From NCBI GenBank assembly GCA_902491565.1, contig CABUIE010000004.1, positions 1-64,000 of the forward strand: DNA of 64,000 bases. The letters run 5' to 3'. A program made the position numbers and the translations under genes. Below, piece after piece: positions 1-8,486 of this stretch (position 1 is the stretch's first letter; each line of letters starts with the position of its first letter). Source of the DNA: an uncultured Collinsella sp. Its GTDB lineage: Bacteria; Actinomycetota; Coriobacteriia; Coriobacteriales; Coriobacteriaceae. The notes under the pieces were generated by a model. The model had not been told where the DNA came from. It did not search any database and saw only the letters and a program-made list of their open reading frames with translations.

Positions 1-54
1 GGCCACTCATTGGGGACGTACTTAAATGAGTGGTAGTTGGGGACACTCCTGGCC
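1..54. repeat. CATTGGGGACGT palindromic repeat, copy 1
   Basis: An inverted repeat pairs CCACTCATT (3-11) with AATGAGTGG (25-33) around a GGGGACGTACTT core, followed by TTGGGGACACTCCT. Close relatives lie at 6007-6037, 9414-9462 and 39856-39900. The role is unknown. The copy may be cut by the window edge. Confidence 0.7.
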
Positions 55-218
55 GAGCTAGAGATCGCGCGCGTCCCTTCTGGTCCATGCGGCTCAAAAT
101 CGCGGCGTGATGTGGACGGCTGGGGTCGAATTGGCAGCATTTCGAGCCTGGCTTCGATATTGAGACTGGTTCTTTATTAAAATAGATTTCCAGACAATTG
201 AGCGGCTGGGGGTTAACC

Positions 219-1763
219 ATGAGGGGCATAGGAGACACAACCGCATATTTGCGTTGGGGCATTCGGGAGATTATATGCCTGGCGCTGTTCTTCTTCACGT
301 TTTTGGCGTGCGAGTATCTCTTTGATGTGCGCATGGCCGAGTTCGTGCCAGCGAACGAGGTCGTTATCTACGAGAGCCTTGTCATCGGTGCGAGCGTGAT
401 TGGCTTCTTTGTGCGTCCTATCCTGTATTATCGCCGCCCTCACGCGATTGATGCGACAAGCGACATTACGGGCCTGCTGCTGGTGTCGGCACTGTTGCTG
501 TTGATGATGGCGGTTCGGCTTGAGATGGTAATCGGCGGCGGTTTGATGGCGTGCTGCACGCTGGGCTACTGCGGGTCGACCGCCCATGCCAACTTTGCGC
601 GACGCTTTGCGCGGACGCCCTGCTTGGCGCGCGCGTCGGCGCTTTCGTATAGCCTGGGCGTTCTGGTGCAGGTGTTCAACCATATGGTGATGCCCGCGGG
701 GATTCCGCAACAGTTCGTTCTTGTTGCCTGCGCGATCGCGCAGGTGGCGTTGCTCCATGGCGCCCGACGCGCCAAGCTGCGCGACGAGTCCGATCCCAAC
801 TTTGAACCCAGTGCTGCCGGGCTTTCGGTAGATGCTTTGGAATATGGCGCTAAGTGGCAAGACAATCCCGAGGCAAAGGCGGCGTTCCGCCGTGCCGTAG
901 TTCGCTTGACGGTGGCGACGGCGTATCTTTCCGGCGTATTCGCCGCCCTCAACGCGGGCCTCACGACCATGCATGCTTTCGGGGCCGTCGATTTGGGCGA
1001 TTGGCCGCGCCTGCTACTCGTCGTGAGCTCGTTGGCCGCTGGCGCCCTATTTGACCTGCACGGCCGTTCGTATATGAATATCGGCATGACATGCGCCGCC
1101 ATGCTGTCCACGCTTTCGTTCTTTGTGCTCATCATCGACGGCAACGGCGGCAACGAGCTTGCTGCCACGATCATTTTTTATCTGGGCTCGGGCTTCTTTG
1201 TGGTGTTCTTTACCACAAAATTCGCCGCCATCTCGCTCTATGCGCGCTGGTCATATTTTTGGCCGTGCATGGGTCGCGTCGTCAACAACGTGTGCTCGAT
1301 GCTCGTGACGGCGCCGGCGGCGGCGATCATCTCGAGTCAAAACGTGCTGGCGGCGGTCGGCGCGGCGCTCGTGATGTTTGTGGGCATTGCGATTACGCTG
1401 CTGGGGCAGTTGGGGCAACGGGCCGATGATGTCGTGATGCGGGATGGCCTGCCGCTTGCCACCGACGATCTTGGTGGGGATCTTGCGCCCACATGCTCCG
1501 ACCCCGAGCCCGTGGAGGCAGCGGAGCTCACGTCCGATGAACGCCTCGATGCCTTCGTCGCCACCTTTGGGCTTACAGAGCGCGAGCGCGATATTCTTGA
1601 GGCCTTGGTCGTTTCGGACCAGAGCGTTCAGGACATCGCCACAACGCTTTTCCTTTCGCGCTCCACGCTCTATCGTCACATTTCCTCGATCAACAAAAAG
1701 ACCGGCACCACCTCACGTGTTGCCCTTATCAACTTCTTCTGGTCCTGGACACCCCAAGACTAG
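219..1763 (+). CDS. Membrane-anchored LuxR-family transcriptional regulator
   Basis: The N-terminal ~400 residues are a run of hydrophobic segments (about ten to twelve helices). The C-terminal ~65 residues are a LuxR/GerE helix-turn-helix beginning LTERERDILEALV and including SRSTLYRHISSINKKTG. This architecture is common and expanded in Coriobacteriia, where such proteins are thought to sense a small molecule or membrane state and control neighbouring genes. No partner gene is obvious here: the downstream gene is convergent. I chose ATG 219, preceded by a G-rich stretch, over an upstream TTG at 198; the family normally starts at the first membrane helix. The ligand and targets cannot be told from sequence. 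Confidence 0.85.
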   Translation: MRGIGDTTAYLRWGIREIICLALFFFTFLACEYLFDVRMAEFVPANEVVIYESLVIGASVIGFFVRPILYYRRPHAIDATSDITGLLLVSALLLLMMAVRLEMVIGGGLMACCTLGYCGSTAHANFARRFARTPCLARASALSYSLGVLVQVFNHMVMPAGIPQQFVLVACAIAQVALLHGARRAKLRDESDPNFEPSAAGLSVDALEYGAKWQDNPEAKAAFRRAVVRLTVATAYLSGVFAALNAGLTTMHAFGAVDLGDWPRLLLVVSSLAAGALFDLHGRSYMNIGMTCAAMLSTLSFFVLIIDGNGGNELAATIIFYLGSGFFVVFFTTKFAAISLYARWSYFWPCMGRVVNNVCSMLVTAPAAAIISSQNVLAAVGAALVMFVGIAITLLGQLGQRADDVVMRDGLPLATDDLGGDLAPTCSDPEPVEAAELTSDERLDAFVATFGLTERERDILEALVVSDQSVQDIATTLFLSRSTLYRHISSINKKTGTTSRVALINFFWSWTPQD

Positions 1764-1777
1764 CTAATCCCCCAATA

Positions 1778-1844
1778 AGTTGCGGTGGAATAGTCCCTAA
1801 ATCAAAGCCGTTGGACTTTAAACAGGAACTATTTCACCGCAACT
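1778..1844. repeat. Inverted repeat family A, copy 1
   Basis: Arms of 21 nt (1778-1798 and 1824-1844) read AGTTGCGGTGGAATAGTCCC and, on the other side, its near complement, with a 25-nt loop. The outer bases ATCCCCC and GGGGAT extend the stem. It sits between two convergent genes, 14 bases after the LuxR stop. Other copies are at 34344, 54209 and 57895. It may act as a transcription end. Confidence 0.85.
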
Positions 1845-1895
1845 GCTGAGGGGATAGGCTGCCGACGTCAGCTGGCAGGGTTTTCCGCTTGCTTG

Positions 1896-4664
1896 CTACA
1901 GCAGCTCGCCGTGGCGGGCAATGTAGCGGCGCTTTGCCAGCTGGGTGAGCGCGATATAGGCGGTAACGATGCCAATGAGCAGCCCAAAAAAGCTCGCGGG
2001 CAGCGTCATGAGGCCGAGCGCATCGGCGATGGGGCTTGCCGGCAGCCAGGTGACAAGCGCCAGGCCTAGCACGGTGAGCGCGCACAGTGCGGGCGCGGCG
2101 TGGTCGCGCGGGCTCGGCAGGCGCGGGGAGCGCAGCATGTGGATCACGAGCGTCTGCGACCACATAGACTCGATAAACCAGCCACCCTGGAAGAGCGCGG
2201 CAAAGGTCGCCATACCCGCGACGTTGCCCGTCCCGGAGAGCTCGGGCCAGCTTGCGTCCACGGCGGCGGGGCACACGACAAAGAAGAGCGCGGCGAAGGT
2301 CACGATGTCAAACAGCGAACTCACGGGGCCCAGCTCGAGCATAAAGCCCTTGATGGACGCGGCATCCCAGGCACGCGGACGGGCAGTCCAGGCGTCATCG
2401 ACGGTGTCCCACGGCAGCGCGATGCACACGATCTCGTAGACGAGCGATAGCAGCACCAGCTGCAGAGCGCTCATAGGCAAAAACGGCAAGAACAAGCTCG
2501 CGACGGTCACGGACAGCACGTTGCCAAAGTTGGAGCTCACCGTGGTCTTGAGGTACTTGAGCAGGTTGCCGTAAGTGCGGCGGCCTTCGATGATGCCGCG
2601 CTCGAGCACGCCCAGGTCCTTCTGAAGCAAGATGATATCGGCGGATTCCTTGGCAATATCGACGGCCGAATCGACCGATATGCCGCAATCGCTCGCACGC
2701 ATGGCGGCGGCGTCGTTGATGCCGTCGCCCATAAAGCCCACGGTGTGGCCGAGCATCTCGCGCATGACACGTACCAGGCGCGCCTTCTGCAGCGGCGAGA
2801 GCTTGGCGAAGAGGTGGGTTTTCTCGGCGCGCTCGGCAAGTTCGGCGTCATCGAGCGCATCGATCTCGGAGCCGAGCAAGACGTTGCTCGCATCGATACC
2901 AATCTGCTCGCAGACGGTGGCGGCGACGCGGTCGTTGTCGCCGGTTAGGACCTTGACCGCCACGCCCTTGGCCTCGAGGGTGGCGACGGCGCTCGCGGCA
3001 CTTGCTTTGGGCGGATCGAGGAAGGCCAAAAAGCCCATCAGCACCATGTCGCACTCGTCGGCGATGCCAAACTCGCCCACGCAGCGCGGATTGGTCTTCT
3101 GCGCCACGGCAATTACGCGTAGGCCCTCGGCGTTAAGTCCGGCGATCTGCTTGCGAATCTGGGCGAGCTTCTCGTCGGTGAGCGGCTGAGCGATGCCATC
3201 GATCTCGACAAAGGAGCAGATCTCGAGCATTTCCTCGGCAGCGCCCTTGGTAACCATCTGGGTTTTGCCTTGGGCGTCGGCGACAACTACGCTCAGGCGG
3301 CGGCGCGAGAAATCGAAGGGAACCTCGTCGACCTTGGTATAGCGGTCGCGCAGACTCTGGCCCAGCATAGAATCGGGCACGACGGTCGAGGGCGTCACAT
3401 CGGCACGGTCGATTACGGCCAGGTCGATAAGGTTTTTGAGGCCGGTTTGGAAGAAGCTATTCAAAAATGCATGGCGCAGCACGCGTGCGTCTTCGTTGCC
3501 GTCGGTGCTGAGATAGCGCTCGAGCACGATGCGGTCTTCGGTGAGGGTGCCGGTCTTGTCGCAGCACAGGACGTCCATCGCACCGAGGTTTTGAATCGCC
3601 GGCAGCTCCTTGACGATAACCTGGCGACGGGCGAGGTCCTTGGCGCCCTGCGATAGGCTCGTGGTCACGATAACGGGAAGCATCTGCGGCGTGATGCCCA
3701 CGGCCACGCTCGTGGCGAACAGCAGCGCGTCGATGACGCTGCCCTTGGTGGTGGCGTTGATGGCAAAGACGGCCGGCGCCATAACGAGCATGAGGCGTAC
3801 GAGCAACATGGAGACGCTCGAGACGCCGCGATTAAACGCGTTCTTTTCGCCGCGCCCGTTGAGCATCTTGGCGATGCCGCCCAGGTAGGTGTCCGAGCCG
3901 GTGGCAACGACAAGCGCCATGGCGGTGCCGTTTTGCACGGAGGTGCCGGTAAAGACGATGTTCTTGCAGGCAGAGAGTGGCAGCGCGGAGCCGTCGGCGC
4001 CCTCGACGACGGTGACGGCGGTGGTCTTCTCGACGGCCTCGCTCTCGCCGGTGAGTGCGGACTCGATCACAAACAGGTCGCGCGCGGTGATGATGCGGGC
4101 ATCGGCTGGAACCATATCGCCGGCAGAGAGGCGGATCACATCGCCGGGGACGAGCTCGTCGAAGGGGATCTCGATGCGCTCGCCGTCGCGCAGGGTGGTG
4201 CAAGTGTTGGAGACCAGGTCCTTGAGGGCTTCTGCCGCATTGCCGCTGCGGGCTTCCTGGATAAACTTCATGCCGCCCGATACCAGCAGCATGATGCCGA
4301 TGACGATGACCGTGGAGGGGTCGCGCTGCGGTTCGGGCACGGCGAGCACGTCGATGTAGAGCGAGACCAGCGCGAGCGCGGCGAGGATGCCGGCGAAGGG
4401 ATCGATGAACGCGTCGGCGATGCGGCGGGCGAGCGTTTTGGTCGTTGCCTCGATGGTGTTGGGGCCGACGGCGTTCAGGCGCTCAGTTGCCTGCTCGACG
4501 GTGAGGCCGTTTGCCGTGGCGTCAAGCAGTACGAGGGCGTCCTCGGCACTATGGGTGGCGGCGAATATGGTGTTCTTGGACAGGCCGGTATGAGCGGCAG
4601 GGCGCGCCGTGCGGCGGCGCTTGGAGATGGCTTCGAGTACCGTGACGGTTTTGAGCATCAGCAT
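1896..4664 (-). CDS. mgtA: Magnesium-translocating P-type ATPase (MgtA/MgtB type)
   Basis: This is an ATP-driven Mg2+ importer of the P3B P-type ATPase family. In the 922 residues one sees the N-terminal cation ATPase domain, TGES of the actuator loop (205-208), the phosphorylation motif DKTGTLT (Asp369), the hinge motif GDGIND, and membrane helices clustered at about 85-130, 285-335 and over the last 220 residues. The start ATG at 4664 has a strong AAGGAGG six bases upstream. A promoter-like pair lies about 300 bp upstream, giving a long leader that holds a 23-codon ORF and a strong hairpin. This suggests control inside the leader, as known for enterobacterial mgtA. No PhoPQ-like genes are nearby. 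Confidence 0.93.
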   Translation of the reverse strand: MLMLKTVTVLEAISKRRRTARPAAHTGLSKNTIFAATHSAEDALVLLDATANGLTVEQATERLNAVGPNTIEATTKTLARRIADAFIDPFAGILAALALVSLYIDVLAVPEPQRDPSTVIVIGIMLLVSGGMKFIQEARSGNAAEALKDLVSNTCTTLRDGERIEIPFDELVPGDVIRLSAGDMVPADARIITARDLFVIESALTGESEAVEKTTAVTVVEGADGSALPLSACKNIVFTGTSVQNGTAMALVVATGSDTYLGGIAKMLNGRGEKNAFNRGVSSVSMLLVRLMLVMAPAVFAINATTKGSVIDALLFATSVAVGITPQMLPVIVTTSLSQGAKDLARRQVIVKELPAIQNLGAMDVLCCDKTGTLTEDRIVLERYLSTDGNEDARVLRHAFLNSFFQTGLKNLIDLAVIDRADVTPSTVVPDSMLGQSLRDRYTKVDEVPFDFSRRRLSVVVADAQGKTQMVTKGAAEEMLEICSFVEIDGIAQPLTDEKLAQIRKQIAGLNAEGLRVIAVAQKTNPRCVGEFGIADECDMVLMGFLAFLDPPKASAASAVATLEAKGVAVKVLTGDNDRVAATVCEQIGIDASNVLLGSEIDALDDAELAERAEKTHLFAKLSPLQKARLVRVMREMLGHTVGFMGDGINDAAAMRASDCGISVDSAVDIAKESADIILLQKDLGVLERGIIEGRRTYGNLLKYLKTTVSSNFGNVLSVTVASLFLPFLPMSALQLVLLSLVYEIVCIALPWDTVDDAWTARPRAWDAASIKGFMLELGPVSSLFDIVTFAALFFVVCPAAVDASWPELSGTGNVAGMATFAALFQGGWFIESMWSQTLVIHMLRSPRLPSPRDHAAPALCALTVLGLALVTWLPASPIADALGLMTLPASFFGLLIGIVTAYIALTQLAKRRYIARHGELL

Positions 4665-4712
4665 AGGGTCCTCCTTGTTGAGGGGAGTTAGCGTACGTGT
4701 CGTATTTGCTTC

Positions 4713-4777
4713 AAAAAACCTAGATGTCGCTCACGTCAAGCTCTTGAGCCCACAAAGGGTGCAGCGCGCCTTTGTGG
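4713..4777 (-). promoter_or_regulatory. Leader hairpin upstream of mgtA
   Basis: A perfect 9-bp stem (CCACAAAGG at 4750-4758 with CCTTTGTGG at 4769-4777) lies between the small leader ORF and mgtA. In the direction of mgtA transcription it is followed by a weaker stem and a run of six T at 4718-4713. It could be an attenuator. The stem sequence also resembles the CCACCACAAAGG hairpins at 42541 and 43868, so it may instead be a dispersed repeat placed in the leader. Confidence 0.5.
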
Positions 4778-4803
4778 TGGTTTTGGCGATCTGCCGGTGG
4801 CGT

Positions 4804-4875
4804 TTATGCGTGTGCGGAGTCCTCGCGGCGTGCCGAGGGCGACATGCGGGTTTTTCGACTAGGACTGCCTTCCAT
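4804..4875 (-). CDS. 23-aa leader ORF in the mgtA 5' region
   Basis: ATG at 4875 is preceded by a near-perfect Shine-Dalgarno (TAGGAGG, six bases away) and opens 23 codons. They encode MEGSPSRKTRM followed by SPSARREDSAHA, then TAA. The peptide is rich in Ser, Arg and charged residues and has prolines at positions 5 and 13. In Salmonella a short translated leader (mgtL) makes mgtA transcription depend on Mg2+ and proline. This ORF has the same position and size but no sequence similarity that I recognise. A regulatory role is inference. Confidence 0.55.
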   Translation of the reverse strand: MEGSPSRKTRMSPSARREDSAHA

Positions 4876-4942
4876 GGCACACCTCCTAAAGGCTGAGCGC
4901 AGCGCGCTTTGGGTATCTCGTACCCCTTTTTAATCCGCCCGT

Positions 4943-4971
4943 ATTCTTGATGAGGGGGTTTGCCATGTCAA
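4943..4971 (-). promoter_or_regulatory. Candidate mgtA promoter
   Basis: On the minus strand a perfect TTGACA (4971-4966) is followed after 17 bases by AAGAAT (4948-4943), which matches 4 of 6 bases of the -10 consensus. Transcription would start near 4936, leaving about 270 nt of leader before mgtA. Confidence 0.45.
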
Positions 4972-5101
4972 CCCCATTGTTCGGAAAACCATTCCCCCTG
5001 ACAAAGCCTTTACAGAATGCCGTGGCCCCAAAGCACGCCCACATCGACGCCTCGCCTGCGCTAAACTGAAGAGCACGTACGCGATTACGAGAGGAGCCCG
5101 C

Positions 5102-5782
5102 ATGGAGGCTTACAAGCAAGAGTTCATCAAGTTCATGGTCGAGTCCGACGTTCTTAAGTTCGGCAGCTTTACGCTCAAGAGCGGCCGTCAGTCCCCGTTC
5201 TTTATGAACGCCGGCGCTTACGTGACGGGCTATCAGCTCAAGAAGCTGGGCGAGTATTACGCCCAAGCCATCCACGATAACTTCGGCGACGACTTTGATG
5301 TGCTGTTTGGACCGGCCTACAAGGGCATTCCGCTGGCCGTCGTGACCGCAATTGCCTACCACGAGCTGTACGGCAAGGAGGTCAAGTACTGCTGCGACCG
5401 CAAGGAGGCCAAGGACCACGGTGCCGATAAGGGCAACCTGCTGGGTTATGAGCCCAAGGACGGCGACCGTGTGGTCATGGTCGAGGACGTTACCACCAGC
5501 GGCAAGTCCATCGACGAGACCTATCCCAAGGTCAAGGCTGCTGCCGATGTCGAGATCAAGGGCCTGATCGTGTCCCTCAACCGCATGGAGGTCGGCAAGG
5601 GCGGTGTGACCACCGCGCAGAAGGAGATCGAGGCCAAGTACGGTTTCCCCGTCGCGAGCATCGTCTCCATGGCTGAGGTCGTCGAGACCCTCTACAACCA
5701 CGAGATCGACGGCAAGGTTGTCATCGACGACGAGCTCAAGACCGCCATCGACGCCTACTACGAGCAGTACGGAGCACGTTAG
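5102..5782 (+). CDS. pyrE: Orotate phosphoribosyltransferase
   Basis: It joins orotate to PRPP to make OMP in pyrimidine synthesis. The 226-residue protein shows the N-terminal FTLKSGRQSPFF segment, the flexible loop DRKEAKDHG and the PRPP-binding motif VVMVEDVTTSGKS, all typical of PyrE. Its length is that of the family (about 210-230). AGAGGAG lies seven bases before the ATG. It stands alone, apart from other pyr genes, and its stop codon runs directly into a terminator-like repeat cassette. Confidence 0.96.
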   Translation: MEAYKQEFIKFMVESDVLKFGSFTLKSGRQSPFFMNAGAYVTGYQLKKLGEYYAQAIHDNFGDDFDVLFGPAYKGIPLAVVTAIAYHELYGKEVKYCCDRKEAKDHGADKGNLLGYEPKDGDRVVMVEDVTTSGKSIDETYPKVKAAADVEIKGLIVSLNRMEVGKGGVTTAQKEIEAKYGFPVASIVSMAEVVETLYNHEIDGKVVIDDELKTAIDAYYEQYGAR

Positions 5783-5941
5783 TTACGGCGTTTTACCAAA
5801 CGCCGTAACTGCTCGACGCTGCGCGGGCCGCATTTGGACAATCTGACGTTCAACTTCAAGGGCGCGACCAGAAGGTCAGCGCCCTTTTGTTTCACGTCAC
5901 CTTGTCACAAATGCGACCCGCTCGCTGTCCGTTCTCTACCT
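5782..5941 (+). repeat. Double-hairpin cassette, copy 1 (terminator)
   Basis: The cassette starts with the hairpin GTTACGGCGTTT / AAACGCCGTAAC (5782-5809), runs through a conserved ~50-nt linker, and ends in AAGGGCGC-GACC / GGTC-GCGCCCTT (5858-5886) plus T-rich sequence. Two near copies follow lipoprotein gene 8667-9224 and hspR. It probably ends pyrE transcription. Confidence 0.85.
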
Positions 5942-6006
5942 GCGGCGTCGTCTTGCTCCGAATGCGGCCCGTTCGCTGTCGTTGCCGAAACATCGGCGAT
6001 GCCGGA

Positions 6007-6037
6007 GTAGTCATTGGGGACGTTCATAAATGACTAC
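6007..6037. repeat. CATTGGGGACGT palindromic repeat, copy 2
   Basis: Perfect arms GTAGTCATT (6007-6015) and AATGACTAC (6029-6037) surround the GGGGACGTTC core. It follows the double-hairpin cassette, as in the copies near 9414 and 39856. Confidence 0.7.
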
Positions 6038-6045
6038 TCAGGAAT

Positions 6046-6109
6046 GAGCGTGGATAATCTCCCGGTTTTGGCCTGTGTGCGGGCTCAAAGTGGGAGATTA
6101 TCCACGCTC
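6046..6109. repeat. Inverted repeat next to the fic 3' end (family F, copy 1)
   Basis: Perfect 18-nt arms GAGCGTGGATAATCTCCC (6046-6063) and its complement (6092-6109) enclose a 28-nt loop. A second copy lies at 7485-7554, so the two bracket the Fic gene. Confidence 0.8.
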
Positions 6110-6135
6110 GCTTTAATTTGCCTGGGCTGCGATGC

Positions 6136-7308
6136 CTATCTAATCGGCTCGGCGTCTTCCCTGAGAATCGAAAGATACTCTTCATACCCGTACTGCCGGT
6201 ATCTCTGTCTTGACTCGTCGAGCGGACGGAGGATACCCAATTCTTCAAATGATTTGACGAGCGCGCTCGCGGTACTCCTGCCGATATCGAGTTGGGCAGC
6301 GATGAATGCGGTGTCGACGATGGGGTGCTCTTCAAGAATGCCCAACAGCCTTTGCCCGTTTGCAGCAGTCCTTCCGAGATTTTCGGTAATGGTTGCTGTG
6401 GAACGGTTATGGAGGTCAACAAAGTTTTTTAAAGACCCTACCGAGTCCTTCGCACTTTCGAGAAGACTGTTGCAGAAAAACTCTATCCATTCCTCGTAAG
6501 TGCCTCTCTCCCTTACGGATGTGAGTTGCCGGTAGTACTCGCTTCGATTTTTCTTGAACTGGAACGATGGATAGAACAAGCAAGAATGAAGAACGCCATC
6601 ATTGATGAGCATAAGTGTAATGAGAAGCCTGCCCAGGCGACCGTTTCCGTCTAGGAATGGATGGGCAGTTTCAAATTGGTAATGGACGAGCGCCGCCCGC
6701 ACAATCGGATCCATTTCGACTTGAGGCTCATTGATAAAGCGTTCGAGGTCCTGGAGCGTGTTACTCAAATCTTCAATGTTTGGAGGGACAAACGATGCGG
6801 TTGCAATGGTGCAGCCTGAGGGGCCAATCCAGTTTTGTGAGGAGCGCAGCTCGCCTGGATTCTTCTCCGTTCCGCGCACTCCGTCCAGCAGGACCGCATG
6901 AACTTGCCTAAGAAGTCTCGTGCACAAGGGCATCTTTTTGAGCAGTTCTACGCCGCGGTCGACAGCACGGACGTAATTCACGACGTCTGCGACATCTTTA
7001 TGATGGAGTTGTGTTTGCGATGGACTAAGTAGGTCGTCAAACGTGCACTGGGTTCCCTCAATTTGCGAAGAAAGGAGTGCTTCTTTGCGCACGTACATTG
7101 TCAGATACATATCGGCGTTGGGAACAAAGTAGAGCATGCCTTCAAGCTCTCCAAGCTTTCGTGAGCATGCGGAAAGCGTGCGATAGGTTTCCTCGGTGAG
7201 GTTTAGCTGCCTCAATGATTGCAAGGGCGTTGGAAAAAACGAATAGTAAGCCAATTTCCCCGATAGATTATTGCGGAGCGTTCCCTGGCCGTTCTCCTCG
7301 ATTTGCAT
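6136..7308 (-). CDS. Fic-domain protein with C-terminal winged helix
   Basis: Fic proteins transfer AMP or related groups to target proteins. Seen here are an N-terminal Fic_N region, an inhibitory-helix motif of the (S/T)xxxE(G/N) kind (SSQIEG, about residue 80), the core motif HPFLDGNGRLGR with catalytic His near residue 216, and a C-terminal winged-helix domain (STASALVKSFEELGIL) that probably binds DNA. The helix lies N-terminal to the Fic core, which makes it a class II, self-inhibited Fic. I chose ATG 7308, preceded by GGAGGG, over ATG 7320, which has no ribosome site. The gene is more A/T-rich than its neighbours, has an operator-like palindrome upstream and is bracketed by a repeat pair, suggesting acquisition. 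Its target is unknown. Confidence 0.9.
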   Translation of the reverse strand: MQIEENGQGTLRNNLSGKLAYYSFFPTPLQSLRQLNLTEETYRTLSACSRKLGELEGMLYFVPNADMYLTMYVRKEALLSSQIEGTQCTFDDLLSPSQTQLHHKDVADVVNYVRAVDRGVELLKKMPLCTRLLRQVHAVLLDGVRGTEKNPGELRSSQNWIGPSGCTIATASFVPPNIEDLSNTLQDLERFINEPQVEMDPIVRAALVHYQFETAHPFLDGNGRLGRLLITLMLINDGVLHSCLFYPSFQFKKNRSEYYRQLTSVRERGTYEEWIEFFCNSLLESAKDSVGSLKNFVDLHNRSTATITENLGRTAANGQRLLGILEEHPIVDTAFIAAQLDIGRSTASALVKSFEELGILRPLDESRQRYRQYGYEEYLSILREDAEPIR

Positions 7309-7339
7309 CGCGCCCTCCATATCTTTAGTGCCGGAAACT

Positions 7340-7436
7340 CGTTATTAGGCCAATCATATCAATTCTAATAACGAGTTTAAGGATTAAATAGTTATTAGAA
7401 TTGATGTAAACAATCTAATGATGAGAAGTCGTTATT
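7340..7436. promoter_or_regulatory. AT-rich control region of fic with 15-bp palindrome
   Basis: Perfect arms ATCAATTCTAATAAC (7358-7372) and GTTATTAGAATTGAT (7391-7405) are joined by 18 bases. Further GTTATTA half-sites lie at 7341 and 7431. Position and A/T richness suggest the fic promoter with binding sites, possibly for the Fic protein's own winged-helix domain. Confidence 0.5.
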
Positions 7437-7484
7437 ACTTGACCATGGAGCTCGGCTTGGTACAGGGGGGGGGTCATCCAAAAT

Positions 7485-7554
7485 GAACGTGGATAATCTC
7501 CCGTTTTTGGCTCGGTGACGGCCTCAAAGTCAAAGTGGGAGATTATCCACGCTC
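7485..7554. repeat. Inverted repeat upstream of fic (family F, copy 2)
   Basis: Arms GAACGTGGATAATCTCCC (7485-7502) and GGGAGATTATCCACGCTC (7537-7554) differ from copy 1 by one base in the left arm. The loop is similar too (GTTTTTGGCT, CTCAAAGT). Confidence 0.8.
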
Positions 7555-7815
7555 GTTAGTTAAGCGTCCGAAAATCCACACTCGCCAAACCTACCAAAAA
7601 GGGACGGGTTTATTTTGGCACGTTTCGGTAGGTATCAGGAGGTGCCAGGAGCGGGGTGGCGGCGGGGTGCCGCTGCGAAAAGAAGTATCGGGTTTGGCGT
7701 GCCCGCTTCTGCCCGTCCCGCGCGTGGGCGATACTCGGCTTATCGAACCGCGATGCAAAGGAGATGCTCATCCCACGAGCACTACCGGGAAGGGCTTGCG
7801 ATTCGAGTCCCCACC
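7555..7815. other. Intergenic stretch with no gene recognised
   Basis: This part of the gap before the EIIA gene has no ORF with a ribosome site and no RNA that I can fold into a known family. A TTCGAGTCCCC string at its end looks like a tRNA T-arm, but the rest of a tRNA is missing. Confidence 0.4.
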
Positions 7816-7844
7816 TTAGCATTTGAACCATTTGGCACTATAAT
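7816..7844 (+). promoter_or_regulatory. Candidate promoter of the EIIA-Glc gene
   Basis: TTAGCA (7816-7821, 4/6) and a perfect TATAAT (7839-7844) are separated by 17 bases. The start would be near 7851, with a leader of about 43 nt ahead of the ATG at 7894. Confidence 0.6.
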
Positions 7845-7893
7845 TACCGTAGGCATGCGCACAACGTTGCGCTTAATCAAGAGGAGAAAACGT

Positions 7894-8430
7894 ATGGGTC
7901 TGTTTGATATGTTCAAGAAGAAGGCTGAGCCCGCGGCTGCCGCTGCTCCGGCCTCCATCTCTGCTTCTGCCGGCGCCGACGTGCTGTGCTCGCCCGTCAA
8001 GGGCAAGGTCATCAAGATGGCCGACGTGCCCGATCCCGTCTTTGGTGGCGAGGTTCTGGGCAAGGGCTGTGCCGTGTGGCCCGAGGACGATCTGGTCTAC
8101 GCTCCCTGCGACGGTAAGGTGACCGTCACCATGGGTCACGCCGTGGGCCTGCAGTCCGATAGCGGCATCGAGGTTCTGGTGCACGTTGGCGTCGATACCG
8201 TCAACATGAACGGCGATGGCTTCGAGGGCTTCGTCAAGGCCGACGACGTTGTGAAGGCTGGCCAGCCCATACTCAAGATCGACCGCGCCAAGATCGCCGC
8301 TGCCGGTTACAAGGACTGCGTCGTCGTGGCCGTGTCCAACACCGCCGAGTTTGCCGATGTCGAGCTCACCGTTGAGGCAGAGTCCGCCGTCGCCGCCGGT
8401 GACGCCATCGTCAAGGTCGTCCGCAAGTAA
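7894..8430 (+). CDS. crr: PTS glucose-type EIIA component
   Basis: This cytoplasmic phosphocarrier accepts phosphate from HPr and passes it to a sugar-specific EIIB. The 178 residues match the EIIA-Glc fold. After a short linker (Ala-rich, residues 12-25) come VFGGEVLGKG and the active-site segment LVHVGVDTV with His97. His82, in MGHAVGLQ, is the partner histidine 15 residues before it, as in E. coli (75/90). The ATG follows AGAGGAG at a good distance; a longer in-frame ORF upstream is noise. It is a stand-alone gene with its own promoter and terminator, so it probably serves EIIBC proteins encoded elsewhere. The symbol crr is by homology. Confidence 0.92.
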   Translation: MGLFDMFKKKAEPAAAAAPASISASAGADVLCSPVKGKVIKMADVPDPVFGGEVLGKGCAVWPEDDLVYAPCDGKVTVTMGHAVGLQSDSGIEVLVHVGVDTVNMNGDGFEGFVKADDVVKAGQPILKIDRAKIAAAGYKDCVVVAVSNTAEFADVELTVEAESAVAAGDAIVKVVRK

Positions 8431-8456
8431 ATTGCGGCGTCCAAAGGATGTGCAAG

Positions 8457-8486
8457 GGTGGTCGGGTTTTCCGGCCACCTTTTTTA
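8457..8486 (+). terminator. Rho-independent terminator after crr
   Basis: GGTGGTCGG (8457-8465) pairs with CCGGCCACC (8471-8479), one G-T pair included, followed by seven T. Confidence 0.85.

Noticed and set aside
4680..4900. M-box magnesium riboswitch before mgtA
   Set aside because: I could not find the conserved M-box core. A leader ORF plus hairpin explains the region better.
7740..7815. Possible tRNA or tmRNA end (TTCGAGTCCCC)
   Set aside because: No acceptor, D or anticodon arms could be paired around it.
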